Part shown: positions 1 to 8,386 of the stretch, piece after piece
Layout of the letters: the number at the start of each line of letters is the position of its first letter
How positions within the stretch are numbered: position 1 is the stretch's first letter
Source of the DNA: an uncultured Oscillospiraceae bacterium
Lineage (GTDB): Bacteria; Bacillota; Clostridia; Oscillospirales; Oscillospiraceae
Assembly: GCA_947625045.1 (NCBI GenBank)
Contig: CANQMW010000008.1
Span: 1-64,000, forward strand
Length of the DNA stretch: 64,000 nucleotides
Direction of reading: 5' to 3'
Notes under the pieces: generated by a model
The model's database searches: none
Told to the model about the DNA's origin: nothing
Seen by the model: the letters and a program-made list of their open reading frames with translations, nothing else
Translations under genes and position numbers: made by a program

Positions 1-1638
1 GTGGACGACTTCTCCGTCATCGTGGCGGCCTCGGAGTTCGAGGCGCTGATGCTGGAAAACAGCCTCATCAAGCGCCATAAGCCCCACTACAACATCCTCC
101 TCCGGGACGACAAGACCTACCCCTATATCCGTCTGGACGAGCGGGAGGAGTACCCGAGCTTCTCCATCGTTGGCCGCACGGCCCCGGACGGGGCGCGGTA
201 TTTCGGCCCCTACGGCGGCCGGGGCGTGAGCCACAGCATATTGAATACCCTGGCGAAGGCGCTGAAAATGCCCACCTGCGGGAAGAAGTTCCCCCGGGAC
301 ATCGGCAGGGCCCGGCCCTGCCTCAACTGGCATATGGGTGTGTGCGAGGGCTGGTGCCGGGGCGAGCCCGACGGGGCGGAGTACCGGGCCCGTATCGGCC
401 AGGCGGAACAGATATTATCCGGCGGGGCGAAGGAACTGATGGGCCAGCTGGAGCGGGAGATGCTTCAAGCCTCCGAGGACCTGCGCTTTGAAAAGGCCGC
501 CCAATTGCGGGACCGGCTCGCCGCCGTGAAGGAGCTCAATAACCGTCAGACGGTTCTGAAGGCCGCGAGGGCGGATGTGGACGCGGTGGGCTTTCACCGC
601 AGCGCGAAGACATCCTTTGTGGTGCTCCACTACGCCGAGGGGGACCTGGCGGGGAAGGACCTGGAACAGATGCCGGAGCCTTTGGAAGACGACGCCGCGG
701 CGGTGTCCGCCCTGGTCCGGCAGTACTATACCATCCGGGGCGCCTGGCCCAGGCAGATACTGCTGCCGGTGGAGATCGAGGACGCCGAGCCGCTATCGCA
801 GATGCTCAGTGAGATGGCGGGCCGGAAGGTGGAGCTGATCGCGCCCCAGCGGGGGATCAAGAGGGAGCTCATGGAGGCCGCCGTGCGCAACGCCCGGGAG
901 GAGAGCCTCCGGGCGGAGAGCGAGGCCGAGCGGCGGGTGAAGACCCTGGAGTGGCTGCAAAAGATGCTGGGCCTTCCCGAGCCCATCCACCGGATGGAGT
1001 CCTTCGACATCTCCAATACCGGCGACTTTGGCATCGTGGCATCCATGGTCGTGTTCGTGGACGGAAAGCCCGCCCGCAGCCAGTACCGAAAGTTCAAAAT
1101 GAAGACCGTGGAGCACCAGGACGACTTCGCCAGCATGCACGAGGCCGTGAGCCGAAGACTGGCCCATTATAAGGACGGGGACGAGAAGTTCTCGCCCCTG
1201 CCCGATGTGCTGCTCATCGACGGCGGCGTGGGCCAGGTGGCCATGGCGGTCCAGGCCATGGAAGAACAGGGGTACCCCCAAATCCCCGTGTTCGGCATGG
1301 TGAAGGACGACCGGCACAGGACCCGGGCCCTGACGACGCCGGACGGGCGGGAGATCGGCATCTCCGCCAGCCCCGCGGTGTTCGCCCTTATCGGCAGCAT
1401 CCAGGAGGAGACGCACCGCTTCGCCATCACCTACCACAAGACCCTGCGCAAAAAGGCCATCGGCTCCAGCCTGGAAGACATAGAGGGCGTTGGGCCCAAG
1501 CGCCGGGCGGCGCTTTTGAAGAAGTTCAAGAGCGTGAAGGCCGTGGCGGCGGCCAGTTTGGAGGAACTTCAGGAGGCCGTACCCAAAAATACCGCTCAGG
1601 CGGTATACGACCACTTCCATTCCAAGGAGAACGAGTAA
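1..1638 (+). CDS. uvrC: UvrABC excinuclease subunit C, 5' end outside the window
   Basis: UvrC makes the two incisions around a UvrB-bound lesion in nucleotide excision repair. The visible 545 residues begin inside the N-terminal GIY-YIG nuclease domain (the LENSLIKRHKPHYNILLRDD stretch). They continue through the Cys-rich segment near residues 92-122, a UVR helix pair that contacts UvrB (about 145-180), the RNase H-like 3'-incision domain with ESFDISN and LLIDGGVGQ, and a C-terminal helix-hairpin-helix (IEGVGPKRR). Family members are about 600 residues, so roughly 60 are missing. The GTG at position 1 is an internal codon. The stop directly abuts rsmD, so the two are probably cotranscribed. 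Confidence 0.97.
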   Translation: MDDFSVIVAASEFEALMLENSLIKRHKPHYNILLRDDKTYPYIRLDEREEYPSFSIVGRTAPDGARYFGPYGGRGVSHSILNTLAKALKMPTCGKKFPRDIGRARPCLNWHMGVCEGWCRGEPDGAEYRARIGQAEQILSGGAKELMGQLEREMLQASEDLRFEKAAQLRDRLAAVKELNNRQTVLKAARADVDAVGFHRSAKTSFVVLHYAEGDLAGKDLEQMPEPLEDDAAAVSALVRQYYTIRGAWPRQILLPVEIEDAEPLSQMLSEMAGRKVELIAPQRGIKRELMEAAVRNAREESLRAESEAERRVKTLEWLQKMLGLPEPIHRMESFDISNTGDFGIVASMVVFVDGKPARSQYRKFKMKTVEHQDDFASMHEAVSRRLAHYKDGDEKFSPLPDVLLIDGGVGQVAMAVQAMEEQGYPQIPVFGMVKDDRHRTRALTTPDGREIGISASPAVFALIGSIQEETHRFAITYHKTLRKKAIGSSLEDIEGVGPKRRAALLKKFKSVKAVAAASLEELQEAVPKNTAQAVYDHFHSKENE

Positions 1639-2178
1639 ATGCGCGTGATCACAGGCACGGCCCGGGGCCGGAAGCTCATGGAGCCCAGGGATATGTCCGT
1701 GCGGCCAACCACCGACATGGTGAAGGAGGCCATATTCAGCATCGTCCAGTTCGACGTGCCGGGAAGGCGGGTGCTGGACCTGTTCGCCGGGACGGGGCAG
1801 CTGGGCATCGAGGCCCTGAGCCGGGGGGCGAGAGAGTGCGTCTTTGTGGACCAGAGTCCCGCGTCATTGGCCCTGGTGCGGAAGAATCTGGAGATATGCA
1901 AAATGCAGGCCCCCGTGGTCCGCGCCGACGCCCTCTCTTATCTTGAAAACTGCGGAAAATTCGACCTTGTGCTCCTGGACCCGCCCTACCATGAGGGCCT
2001 ATACGACAAGCTTCTGCAAAAAGTATTTGGATTTGACATATTGAACGATGGTGGTATAATACTGGTCGAGAGCATGCGGGACGAGCCCATGCCTCCGGCG
2101 CCCGTGCCCTATGAAAAGGGCCGGACCTACAACTACGGGAAGATCTCCCTGACCACCTACAGGAGAAACGCCTCATGA
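1639..2178 (+). CDS. rsmD: 16S rRNA (guanine-966-N2)-methyltransferase
   Basis: This 179-residue SAM-dependent enzyme methylates G966 of 16S rRNA in the assembling small subunit. It shows the family N-terminus with VRPTTDMVKEAIFS, the SAM-binding loop VLDLFAGTGQLGIEAL and the catalytic LLDPPY of N2-guanine methylases. Its length matches the family. It starts immediately after the uvrC stop and overlaps coaD by four bases (ATGA), so translational coupling is likely. The rsmD-coaD pairing is widely conserved in Firmicutes and supports both calls. Confidence 0.97.
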   Translation: MRVITGTARGRKLMEPRDMSVRPTTDMVKEAIFSIVQFDVPGRRVLDLFAGTGQLGIEALSRGARECVFVDQSPASLALVRKNLEICKMQAPVVRADALSYLENCGKFDLVLLDPPYHEGLYDKLLQKVFGFDILNDGGIILVESMRDEPMPPAPVPYEKGRTYNYGKISLTTYRRNAS

Positions 2179-2672
2179 CCACTGCCATCATCCCCGGCAG
2201 CTTTGACCCCATCACCCTGGGCCACCTGAACATCATCCGCCGGGCGGCGAAGATATTCGACCGGGTCATCGTGTGCGTGATGAAAAACCGGGCCAAGACG
2301 CCCATGTTCACCATCGACGAGCGCATGGACATGGTCCGCCGCAGCACGGAGCGGTTCGGGAACGTGCAGGTCTCCACCACGGACATGCTCCTGGCGGAGT
2401 ACGCCAAGCAGTTCGAGGGTGCCGTGATTGTGAAGGGCCTGCGGGCGGTGTCGGACTTTGACTATGAGTTCCAGATCGCCCTGGTCAATAAGAAAATGAA
2501 CCCGGATCTGGACACGCTGTTTCTGACGTCCAGCGAGAAATATACCTTCCTCAGCTCCACCGTGGTGAAGGAGATGGCCGCCTACGGGGCGGACCTCTCC
2601 GAGCTGGTGCCGAAGGAGATCATATCCGATATCACAGAGAAAACAAAAATCAGGAGGCAGACAGAGAAATGA
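2175..2672 (+). CDS. coaD: Phosphopantetheine adenylyltransferase
   Basis: CoaD transfers AMP from ATP to 4'-phosphopantetheine, the penultimate step of coenzyme A synthesis in the cytosol. The 165-residue protein has the nucleotidyltransferase signature GSFDPITLGH with its TxGH motif at the N-terminus. The conserved tail motif FLSSTVVKE lies near residue 120. Length is normal for the bacterial hexameric enzyme. The start overlaps the rsmD stop (ATGA) and the stop overlaps the next gene, placing it inside one operon. Confidence 0.97.
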   Translation: MTTAIIPGSFDPITLGHLNIIRRAAKIFDRVIVCVMKNRAKTPMFTIDERMDMVRRSTERFGNVQVSTTDMLLAEYAKQFEGAVIVKGLRAVSDFDYEFQIALVNKKMNPDLDTLFLTSSEKYTFLSSTVVKEMAAYGADLSELVPKEIISDITEKTKIRRQTEK

Positions 2673-3172
2673 ACGAACAACAGGGCATCCTTGAGCTGAT
2701 AGAAATGCTGTATACCATGATCTCCGACGCCTGGGGCGTGCCCCTGGGGCAGGACAAGTGCCTGGTGGACCGGGAGAAGGCCCTGGACCTCATTGAGGAG
2801 ATCAAGGCCCAGCTGCCCGCCGAGATGGCGGAGGCGAAGCGCCTGGTGTCCGCCCGTGATGAGTTCATCCGCAACGCCAAGAAGGAGGCCGAGTCCGTCC
2901 GCAAGATGGCGGAGGAGCGGGCCCGGAAGATGGTGGAGGAGCAGGAGGTGGTCCGCGCCGCCAAGGCCCGGGCCGAGGAGATGATCGCCACCGCCGACAA
3001 CAAGTCCCGGGAACTGCGCAAGGCCGCCAACGAGTATCTGGTGGAGTCCATGCAAAACGCCGAGGAGTCCATGGCCCAGGCCCTGGACATCGTGCGCAAG
3101 ACCCGCGCCAAGTTCCGTTCCGCCGCCTCCGGCACCTCCGGCGCCAAGCTGGATACCCAGCGGGAGCAATAA
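2669..3172 (+). CDS. Coiled-coil protein of unknown function downstream of coaD
   Basis: A 167-residue, highly charged protein dominated by Glu, Lys, Arg and Ala from about residue 35 to 150, with the heptad character of a long coiled coil. There is no signal peptide or membrane segment. It overlaps coaD by four bases and is followed by an intrinsic terminator, so it closes the uvrC-rsmD-coaD operon. Similar short coiled-coil proteins sit after coaD in other Clostridia and are often labelled ATPase or ATP-synthase-b-like only because of the helix. I see no nucleotide-binding motif and assign no function. Confidence 0.85.
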   Translation: MNEQQGILELIEMLYTMISDAWGVPLGQDKCLVDREKALDLIEEIKAQLPAEMAEAKRLVSARDEFIRNAKKEAESVRKMAEERARKMVEEQEVVRAAKARAEEMIATADNKSRELRKAANEYLVESMQNAEESMAQALDIVRKTRAKFRSAASGTSGAKLDTQREQ

Positions 3173-3196
3173 TGTCTGCCTGATCTTGAATAGACC

Positions 3197-3230
3197 ACGG
3201 GAGGACCTGAAAAAGGCCCTCCCGTTTTTT
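3197..3230 (+). terminator. Intrinsic terminator after the uvrC-coaD operon
   Basis: An ACGGGAGG ... CCTCCCGT hairpin is followed by a run of six T. It lies 24 bases after the coiled-coil gene and ahead of the sigma factor gene. Confidence 0.9.
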
Positions 3231-3296
3231 CTGTCACGGCGGGGATGAAACGCTCGTTATTCGTGGTGAGCGCGCGCCGGAAAGGAGGCAGGTAAA

Positions 3297-3830
3297 TTGG
3301 ATGAGGAAAAAGCTCTGGCCCGTCTGCGGCGGGACGACGAGAGAGCGTTGGAATGGTTCGTGAAACGATACACGCCATACGTGGGCGCCATCGTGTGGAG
3401 CATCGTGGGCGGCCGTCTCACCGTGCAGGACGCCGAGGAGATCGCGGCGGATGTGTTCCTGACGCTGTGGCGCAGCCGGGAAAAGCCCCGGTCGGGGTCC
3501 GTAAAAAGCTACCTGGGCGCCATCGCCCGCAGCCGGGCCATCGACGCCCTGCGCCGGAGCCAGTGTATGCCGGAGCTGGAGTATGACGAGCTGGACGGGG
3601 CCATAGAGGGCCCGGAGGGGGATATGCTGGCACGGGAGGATAGACAGATGCTTCTCGCGGCGGTGGACGCCCTGGGGGAGCCGGACCGGGAGATATTCCT
3701 GCGCCGGTATTGGCTGGGCCAGGCGGCCCCGGACATCGGTCAAAGGCTGGGCATGAAGGCGGAAGCCGTGCGCCAGCGGCTGAAGCGGGGCCGGGACGCC
3801 ATCAGAATGACATTGACGAAAGGAGAATAA
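3297..3830 (+). CDS. RNA polymerase sigma factor, sigma-70/ECF type
   Basis: A 177-residue sigma factor of ECF size. Region 2 lies around residues 10-85, including the EWFVKRYTPYVGAIVW helix and a DALRRS-type end. Region 4 is a C-terminal helix-turn-helix (GQAAPDIGQRLGMKAEAV). The start is TTG at 3297, chosen because AAAGGAGG lies eight bases upstream and no in-frame ATG fits. The next gene, two bases downstream, encodes a membrane protein with a cytoplasmic N-terminus, the usual layout for a sigma factor and its regulator. No convincing ECF promoter was found upstream, only a TGAAAC at 3246-3251. Confidence 0.9.
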   Translation: MDEEKALARLRRDDERALEWFVKRYTPYVGAIVWSIVGGRLTVQDAEEIAADVFLTLWRSREKPRSGSVKSYLGAIARSRAIDALRRSQCMPELEYDELDGAIEGPEGDMLAREDRQMLLAAVDALGEPDREIFLRRYWLGQAAPDIGQRLGMKAEAVRQRLKRGRDAIRMTLTKGE

Positions 3831-3832
3831 GA

Positions 3833-5539
3833 ATGGACTGGTATGAACTGTTTAACGGGACATGTCCCGATGATTTGCCGCTGGATAAAAATCCTGTGGA
3901 TGCGGAGCGGGTGCTGGCTATGGTCCGCGAGGACCTGGGCCGGACGAAGCGGCCCCATAAGCTGGGCCGGACGGTCCGGGTGGGCCTCATCGCGGCGGCG
4001 CTCATCGCTGCCCTGGGCGTGACGGCCTATGCGGCCTACGAGCTGTTCATCGACAAATACGTCATCGGCCAGCCGGCCGAGTATGACACGCAAGAACAGG
4101 CACAGGACCGGACCATGGCCCGGATCTCCCTGACCGGCTATCAGGGCACGCCGGAGTACAAGGCCTATACCGAGTGGGAGGCGTATGAGAACGACTGGTG
4201 GGAAAAGGCCATGGAGCATAACCCATGGCAGGAGCGGGGCGTGGACGACTCCTGGCACGAGACGCCGGACAACTACGCGAGGCTGTACAGCGCATGCTTC
4301 CAGGACCAGGCAGACGCCCTGGACGCCATTGTGGAGAAATACGGCCTGACCCTGCACCAGGACATAGCGGTCTATTACTGTTCCAAGGACCTGTACGAGG
4401 CACTGGGCACGGAACCATTTTTCGATGATTCTATCGACCTCATCACCGAGGACCGCGACGTGAGCGGGTATGTCTACGACGACGGCAGCTTCAAGGCGGA
4501 GTTTCGGGAGCTTCTGTCCGGGGATCGCCGGGTGGACATGAGCATGTTTGTGAACGCCAAGGGCTCCTTTGCCATCATCTCCGGTTCGGCGGAACTGACC
4601 GAGGACGGCGAGGCGTGGCAGTATACCACCAAAAGCGGCAAGAGCGCGGACCTGTATCTCGCGCCCAACGGCGCGGAGCTCATGACGGAGAGCGAGGGGG
4701 CCTATATCTCTGTGAGCGCCTACGCGGGCAGCGCTCCCAGCTACGACCCGGCCGCGGACCCCCATCTGAGCGAAGAAGAAAAGCGGCTCTATCTGGAGGA
4801 CTGTTTGCGGAATGACCCGGATATGACCGAGGAGGAACAGGAGGCCGCGTGGCAGGAATTCTATAACGGCTGGGTCGAGATGCAGCAGTCGATGCTGCCG
4901 CCCACTATCACGAAGGAGGACCTGGAACTCATCGCGGACAGCATTGACTTTGCCGTTCTGGCGGCGCGCTTCGACGGTACGCCCCACCCGGAGACAGCCG
5001 ATATGCTGCCGATGTTGAAGGAACGGGAGAACGCCCGCTATGAGGCCAGTACCGCGGCGGCAGCGGAGAAGAAGGCGCAGAGCGCCGACATTCTCGACCA
5101 GCTCGGCAAGTACGCTCCCAGTGCGCTGCCTGAGACCTTTGCCGATGGGCTCTGGGGCACGCAGGAACCTTTGGATCCGGATTGGATCGGCCTGGAGGGC
5201 GAGGCTCTGTCCTGCAGCGCCGGTTATTCCCCCACCGAGGTCGAGGCAGATACGCTCAGCTACTACCGCATCACGGACTCGCCAACAGAGCCGGCGGCGT
5301 ATATTTCGACCATCCGCCAGTTCCTGGCGGAGAGATACCCGGACGGGGAGGTCACCGACGAGACCGTGCAGGGACATCCTGCGGCGATGGTGATATGCTC
5401 GGACAACGGCGCCGTGTACTGGTATGACGAGGACGCGGACCTGCTGTTTGTCATGAGCATCGTCGATATGCGCTATAGCCCTGCCGTGGAGCGGGACGCG
5501 GTCCTGGCCCTGGCGGAGAGCGTGGAAAAAGTGGGATAA
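3833..5539 (+). CDS. Single-pass membrane protein, probable regulator of the adjacent sigma factor
   Basis: A 568-residue protein with about 44 cytoplasmic residues, one membrane segment near residues 45-63 (VGLIAAALIAALGVTAYAA) and a large acidic extracytoplasmic part rich in Glu, Asp, Tyr and Trp. ATG at 3833 follows AAAGGAG and lies two bases after the sigma gene. Position and topology suggest an anti-sigma or signal-sensing partner, but I see no zinc HxxxCxxC motif and no named ectodomain. It could instead be a regulated envelope protein. The gene ends at a bidirectional terminator shared with galT. Confidence 0.8.
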   Translation: MDWYELFNGTCPDDLPLDKNPVDAERVLAMVREDLGRTKRPHKLGRTVRVGLIAAALIAALGVTAYAAYELFIDKYVIGQPAEYDTQEQAQDRTMARISLTGYQGTPEYKAYTEWEAYENDWWEKAMEHNPWQERGVDDSWHETPDNYARLYSACFQDQADALDAIVEKYGLTLHQDIAVYYCSKDLYEALGTEPFFDDSIDLITEDRDVSGYVYDDGSFKAEFRELLSGDRRVDMSMFVNAKGSFAIISGSAELTEDGEAWQYTTKSGKSADLYLAPNGAELMTESEGAYISVSAYAGSAPSYDPAADPHLSEEEKRLYLEDCLRNDPDMTEEEQEAAWQEFYNGWVEMQQSMLPPTITKEDLELIADSIDFAVLAARFDGTPHPETADMLPMLKERENARYEASTAAAAEKKAQSADILDQLGKYAPSALPETFADGLWGTQEPLDPDWIGLEGEALSCSAGYSPTEVEADTLSYYRITDSPTEPAAYISTIRQFLAERYPDGEVTDETVQGHPAAMVICSDNGAVYWYDEDADLLFVMSIVDMRYSPAVERDAVLALAESVEKVG

Positions 5540-5549
5540 AAGCAAAAAG

Positions 5550-5589
5550 GAGGGCTCCCCAACCGGGGAGCCCTCTTACCGTATGCTTT
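5550..5589. terminator. Bidirectional terminator between the sigma operon and galT
   Basis: A perfect 11-base-pair stem, GAGGGCTCCCC ... GGGGAGCCCTC, at 5550-5575 is flanked by an A-rich left side and a T-rich right side (GCTTTTATTT). It can terminate both convergent units. Confidence 0.85.
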
Positions 5590-7076
5590 TATTTCACGCT
5601 CTCCACGAAGCGCAGGAAGGCCGCCTGGCCCTCCGGGGTGCGCTTGTAGACCCCGGCGTGCTCCAGGACCTGGGCGAAGACCTTGCCCACCTCGTCCTGG
5701 AGGATACCAACGGCGTTGTCTGCAGTGAAGGTGTACTTTTTAAGTAACCCCTCCGCCCAGTCGGCGTGCTTGGAAAGCACCTCGTCGCCCCGGATGTCGC
5801 GGCCAGCAACCAGCGCGTCCGCGAGGGCGGCAAGTTCCGTCTTGAGCCGGGCGGGGAGGACGGCCAGACCCATCACCTCAATGAGGCCGATGTTCTCCTT
5901 CTTGATGTGGTGCAGCTCCTGGTGGGGGTGGAAGATGCCGAGAGGATATTCCTCCGTAGTGCGGTTGTTCCGAAGGACCAGGTCCAGCTCGAACTGCCCC
6001 TCCCGCATCCGGGCGATGGGGGTGATGGTGTTGTGGGGTTCGCCGTTGGTCTCGGCCAGCACCTTCGCCGCCGGATCGCTGTAGCCCCGCCAAGCGTGCA
6101 GTATCTTGTCCGCCAGGTCGATGAGCCGGTCCGGGTCGGCCGCACGAACACGTATCACGCTCATAGGCCACTTCACCAGCCCCGCCTCCACATCCTCATA
6201 CCCGGGGAAGGAGACGGGGGTCTCCACCGGGGCCTTCGCCATGGCAAAGGTGTACCGCCCGCCCTGGAAGTGGTCGTGGCTCAGAATGGACCCGCCCACG
6301 ATGGGCAGGTCCGCGTTGCTGCCCAGGAAGTAGTGGGGGAACAGCCGCAGAAAGTCCATCTGTTTGCGGAAGGTGGAGCGGTCTATCTTCATGGGGATGT
6401 GCCGGGCGTTCAGGACGATGCAGTGCTCGTTGTAGTAGACATAGGGGGAGTACTGGAAAAACCAGTCCTGCCCGTCCAGCGTAAGCGGTATCATCCGGTG
6501 GTTCTGCCGGGCGGGATGGTCCAAGCGGCCCGCATAGCCCTCGTTGGAGGCGCAGAGCTGGCAGGCGGGATAGGCGTTCTGGGGCGCGTTCTTCGCCGCG
6601 GCGATGGCCCGGGGGTCCTTCTCCGGCTTGGAGAGGTTTATGGTGATGTCGATGTCGCCGTACTGGGTGGGCGCGACCCACTTCACGTCCTTGGCGATGC
6701 GGTAGCGGCGGATGTAGTCCGTGTTCTGGGAGAAGTCGTAGTACCAGTCCGTGGCGGCTTCGGGGCTGCGGGCATACCGGGCCTGGAAGGCAGCGTTCAC
6801 CTCGCTGGGGCGGGGGGTGAGCCGGCCCATGAGCTCGGTGTCAAAGAGGTCCCGGGTGGCGGTGCCGTCCTGGATGCGGCCATTTGCCACCGCCCAGTCC
6901 AGGATGTCCTTCAATATGTCCTCCAGGGGCCGGTGCTCGCCTGGCTCCGGGGCGGACCAACGGTCCAGGCCCAGGGCGTCCAGCAGCCGGTTGGCCGCCC
7001 AGGTCATGTCCGGCGGCGCGATGAGGGCCTTTTCCATGGCGTAGCGCACCAGCTCCGCGATATAGACGTCTATCAT
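5589..7076 (-). CDS. galT: UDP-glucose--hexose-1-phosphate uridylyltransferase, class II
   Basis: GalT exchanges UMP between UDP-glucose and galactose-1-phosphate in the Leloir pathway. At 495 residues it is the long Firmicute GalT2 type rather than the roughly 350-residue class I enzyme. The central GGSILSHDHFQGGRY segment carries the active-site histidines of this class. The start has AAGGAG at proper spacing, 12 bases after the galK stop. Together with galK and gluQ it forms one minus-strand operon. galE is not in the window. Confidence 0.95.
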   Translation of the reverse strand: MIDVYIAELVRYAMEKALIAPPDMTWAANRLLDALGLDRWSAPEPGEHRPLEDILKDILDWAVANGRIQDGTATRDLFDTELMGRLTPRPSEVNAAFQARYARSPEAATDWYYDFSQNTDYIRRYRIAKDVKWVAPTQYGDIDITINLSKPEKDPRAIAAAKNAPQNAYPACQLCASNEGYAGRLDHPARQNHRMIPLTLDGQDWFFQYSPYVYYNEHCIVLNARHIPMKIDRSTFRKQMDFLRLFPHYFLGSNADLPIVGGSILSHDHFQGGRYTFAMAKAPVETPVSFPGYEDVEAGLVKWPMSVIRVRAADPDRLIDLADKILHAWRGYSDPAAKVLAETNGEPHNTITPIARMREGQFELDLVLRNNRTTEEYPLGIFHPHQELHHIKKENIGLIEVMGLAVLPARLKTELAALADALVAGRDIRGDEVLSKHADWAEGLLKKYTFTADNAVGILQDEVGKVFAQVLEHAGVYKRTPEGQAAFLRFVESVK

Positions 7077-7088
7077 CTTTCTCTCTCC

Positions 7089-8369
7089 TTATGCGATTTT
7101 GGCTCCGCCCACGGGGCGCACGTTCAGGATGTGGCAGGCGCCCTGGCCCAGCACCGCCTCCACCCGGGCTTTGAACCCGTCTACCATGTCCAGGGGCACG
7201 AAGGCCTGGGCCGTGCCGCCGAAGCCGCCGCCGTGGACCCGGACCGCGCCCCGGCCGTTCAGGATGTGGGAAGCGAGAGCGATGGTGAGCATCAGGGCCT
7301 GGTCCGCGGTCTGGCCGGTGGGCACCACGTTTTGCAGGTACAGCGCCGAGGACCGGCCGGAGGCGGAGACAAGAGACAGAAATGCGTCAAAATCCCCCGC
7401 CTTCAGGGCGTCCGCCTGGGCCTTGGCCCGGTCGTTTTCGTCGAAGTAGTGCATGGCCCGCAGCACGGCCCGGTCCCCGGCCTCCCTGCGCAGGGCAGGG
7501 ATGGCGGCGGAGAAGTCCGCCTCGGCCACGTCCCGCAGCACCTCCCGGCCGAAGTGGCGGCTCACGGCCTTTAATTCGTCGGTGATGGCAGCGTACTCCG
7601 CCGTCAGGTCCCCGTGGCCGGCGCCGGAGTCCAGGATGCACAGAGCATAGCCCGCGCCGTGCAGGTCCAGGTTTATCTGCTCTACGACAGGGTGGGCGGG
7701 GTCTTTAAAGTCGATGGCCACCACGCCGCCCACGGAGGAGGCGGTCTGGTCCATGAGGCCGCAGGGCTTGCCGAAGAAGAAGTTCTCCGCGTACTGGCCG
7801 ATCTGGGCCAGCTCCACAGGGGTGCACTTGTTCTCAAAATAGAGGTCGTTGAAGATGTTGCCTGCCAGTACCTCGAAGGCGGCGGAGGAACTGAGGCCGC
7901 TGCCGCCGGGCACATCCGAGACCATGTAGGCCTCGAAGCCCTTTCCGGCCAGATCGCAGCCCATCTGGGCGAACCGGGCGGCCACGCCCCGGATAAGGGC
8001 CGCGGTGGTGTTGCGCTCATTGGCCTTGGGCTCCAGCTGGGAGAGGTCTGTCTCCACCATGGGATAGCCCTCGGAAAGGACCCGGACCTTGCCGCTTTCA
8101 TTGGGCGACACGGCGGCCAGGATGTCCATATCCACCCCGGCGGCCAGGACACGGCCGTGCTGGTGGTCGGTGTGGTTGCCGCCCAGCTCCGTGCGGCCGG
8201 GGGCGGTGAAGAAGGCCTCCGCATCGTGGCCGAAGGTGTTGGCGAATTTGTCCAGCACATAGGCGTAGCGGTCCTTCTCCCGGGGGAGCCGGGCGGGGCC
8301 ATATAGCTTTACGAGCTGGTCATCCAGCGCGCCGTTTGCAAGCCGCTGGGACAGGGGGGACTTTTCCAT
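7089..8369 (-). CDS. galK: Galactokinase
   Basis: GalK phosphorylates galactose at C1 with ATP. The 426-residue protein carries the galactokinase signature APGRTELGGNHTDHQHG near residue 40, the GHMP ATP-binding loop GGSGLSSSAAFEVL, and the C-terminal GGGFGGTAQAF motif. ATG at 8369 is preceded by AAAAAGGAG. A longer frame continues upstream but only antisense to gluQ and lacks family similarity, so it was cut here. The gene lies 17 bases after gluQ and 12 before galT. Confidence 0.96.
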   Translation of the reverse strand: MEKSPLSQRLANGALDDQLVKLYGPARLPREKDRYAYVLDKFANTFGHDAEAFFTAPGRTELGGNHTDHQHGRVLAAGVDMDILAAVSPNESGKVRVLSEGYPMVETDLSQLEPKANERNTTAALIRGVAARFAQMGCDLAGKGFEAYMVSDVPGGSGLSSSAAFEVLAGNIFNDLYFENKCTPVELAQIGQYAENFFFGKPCGLMDQTASSVGGVVAIDFKDPAHPVVEQINLDLHGAGYALCILDSGAGHGDLTAEYAAITDELKAVSRHFGREVLRDVAEADFSAAIPALRREAGDRAVLRAMHYFDENDRAKAQADALKAGDFDAFLSLVSASGRSSALYLQNVVPTGQTADQALMLTIALASHILNGRGAVRVHGGGFGGTAQAFVPLDMVDGFKARVEAVLGQGACHILNVRPVGGAKIA

Positions 8370-8386
8370 AGGGCGTTGTCTCCTTT

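Noticed and set aside
3246-3267. ECF promoter ahead of the first sigma gene
   Set aside because: TGAAAC is present but no CGTC/CGTA-like -10 stands 15-17 bases away.
5766-7574. 602-codon open frame on the plus strand across galT and galK
   Set aside because: Antisense shadow; it spans the junction of two clear Leloir genes and has shadow-like composition.
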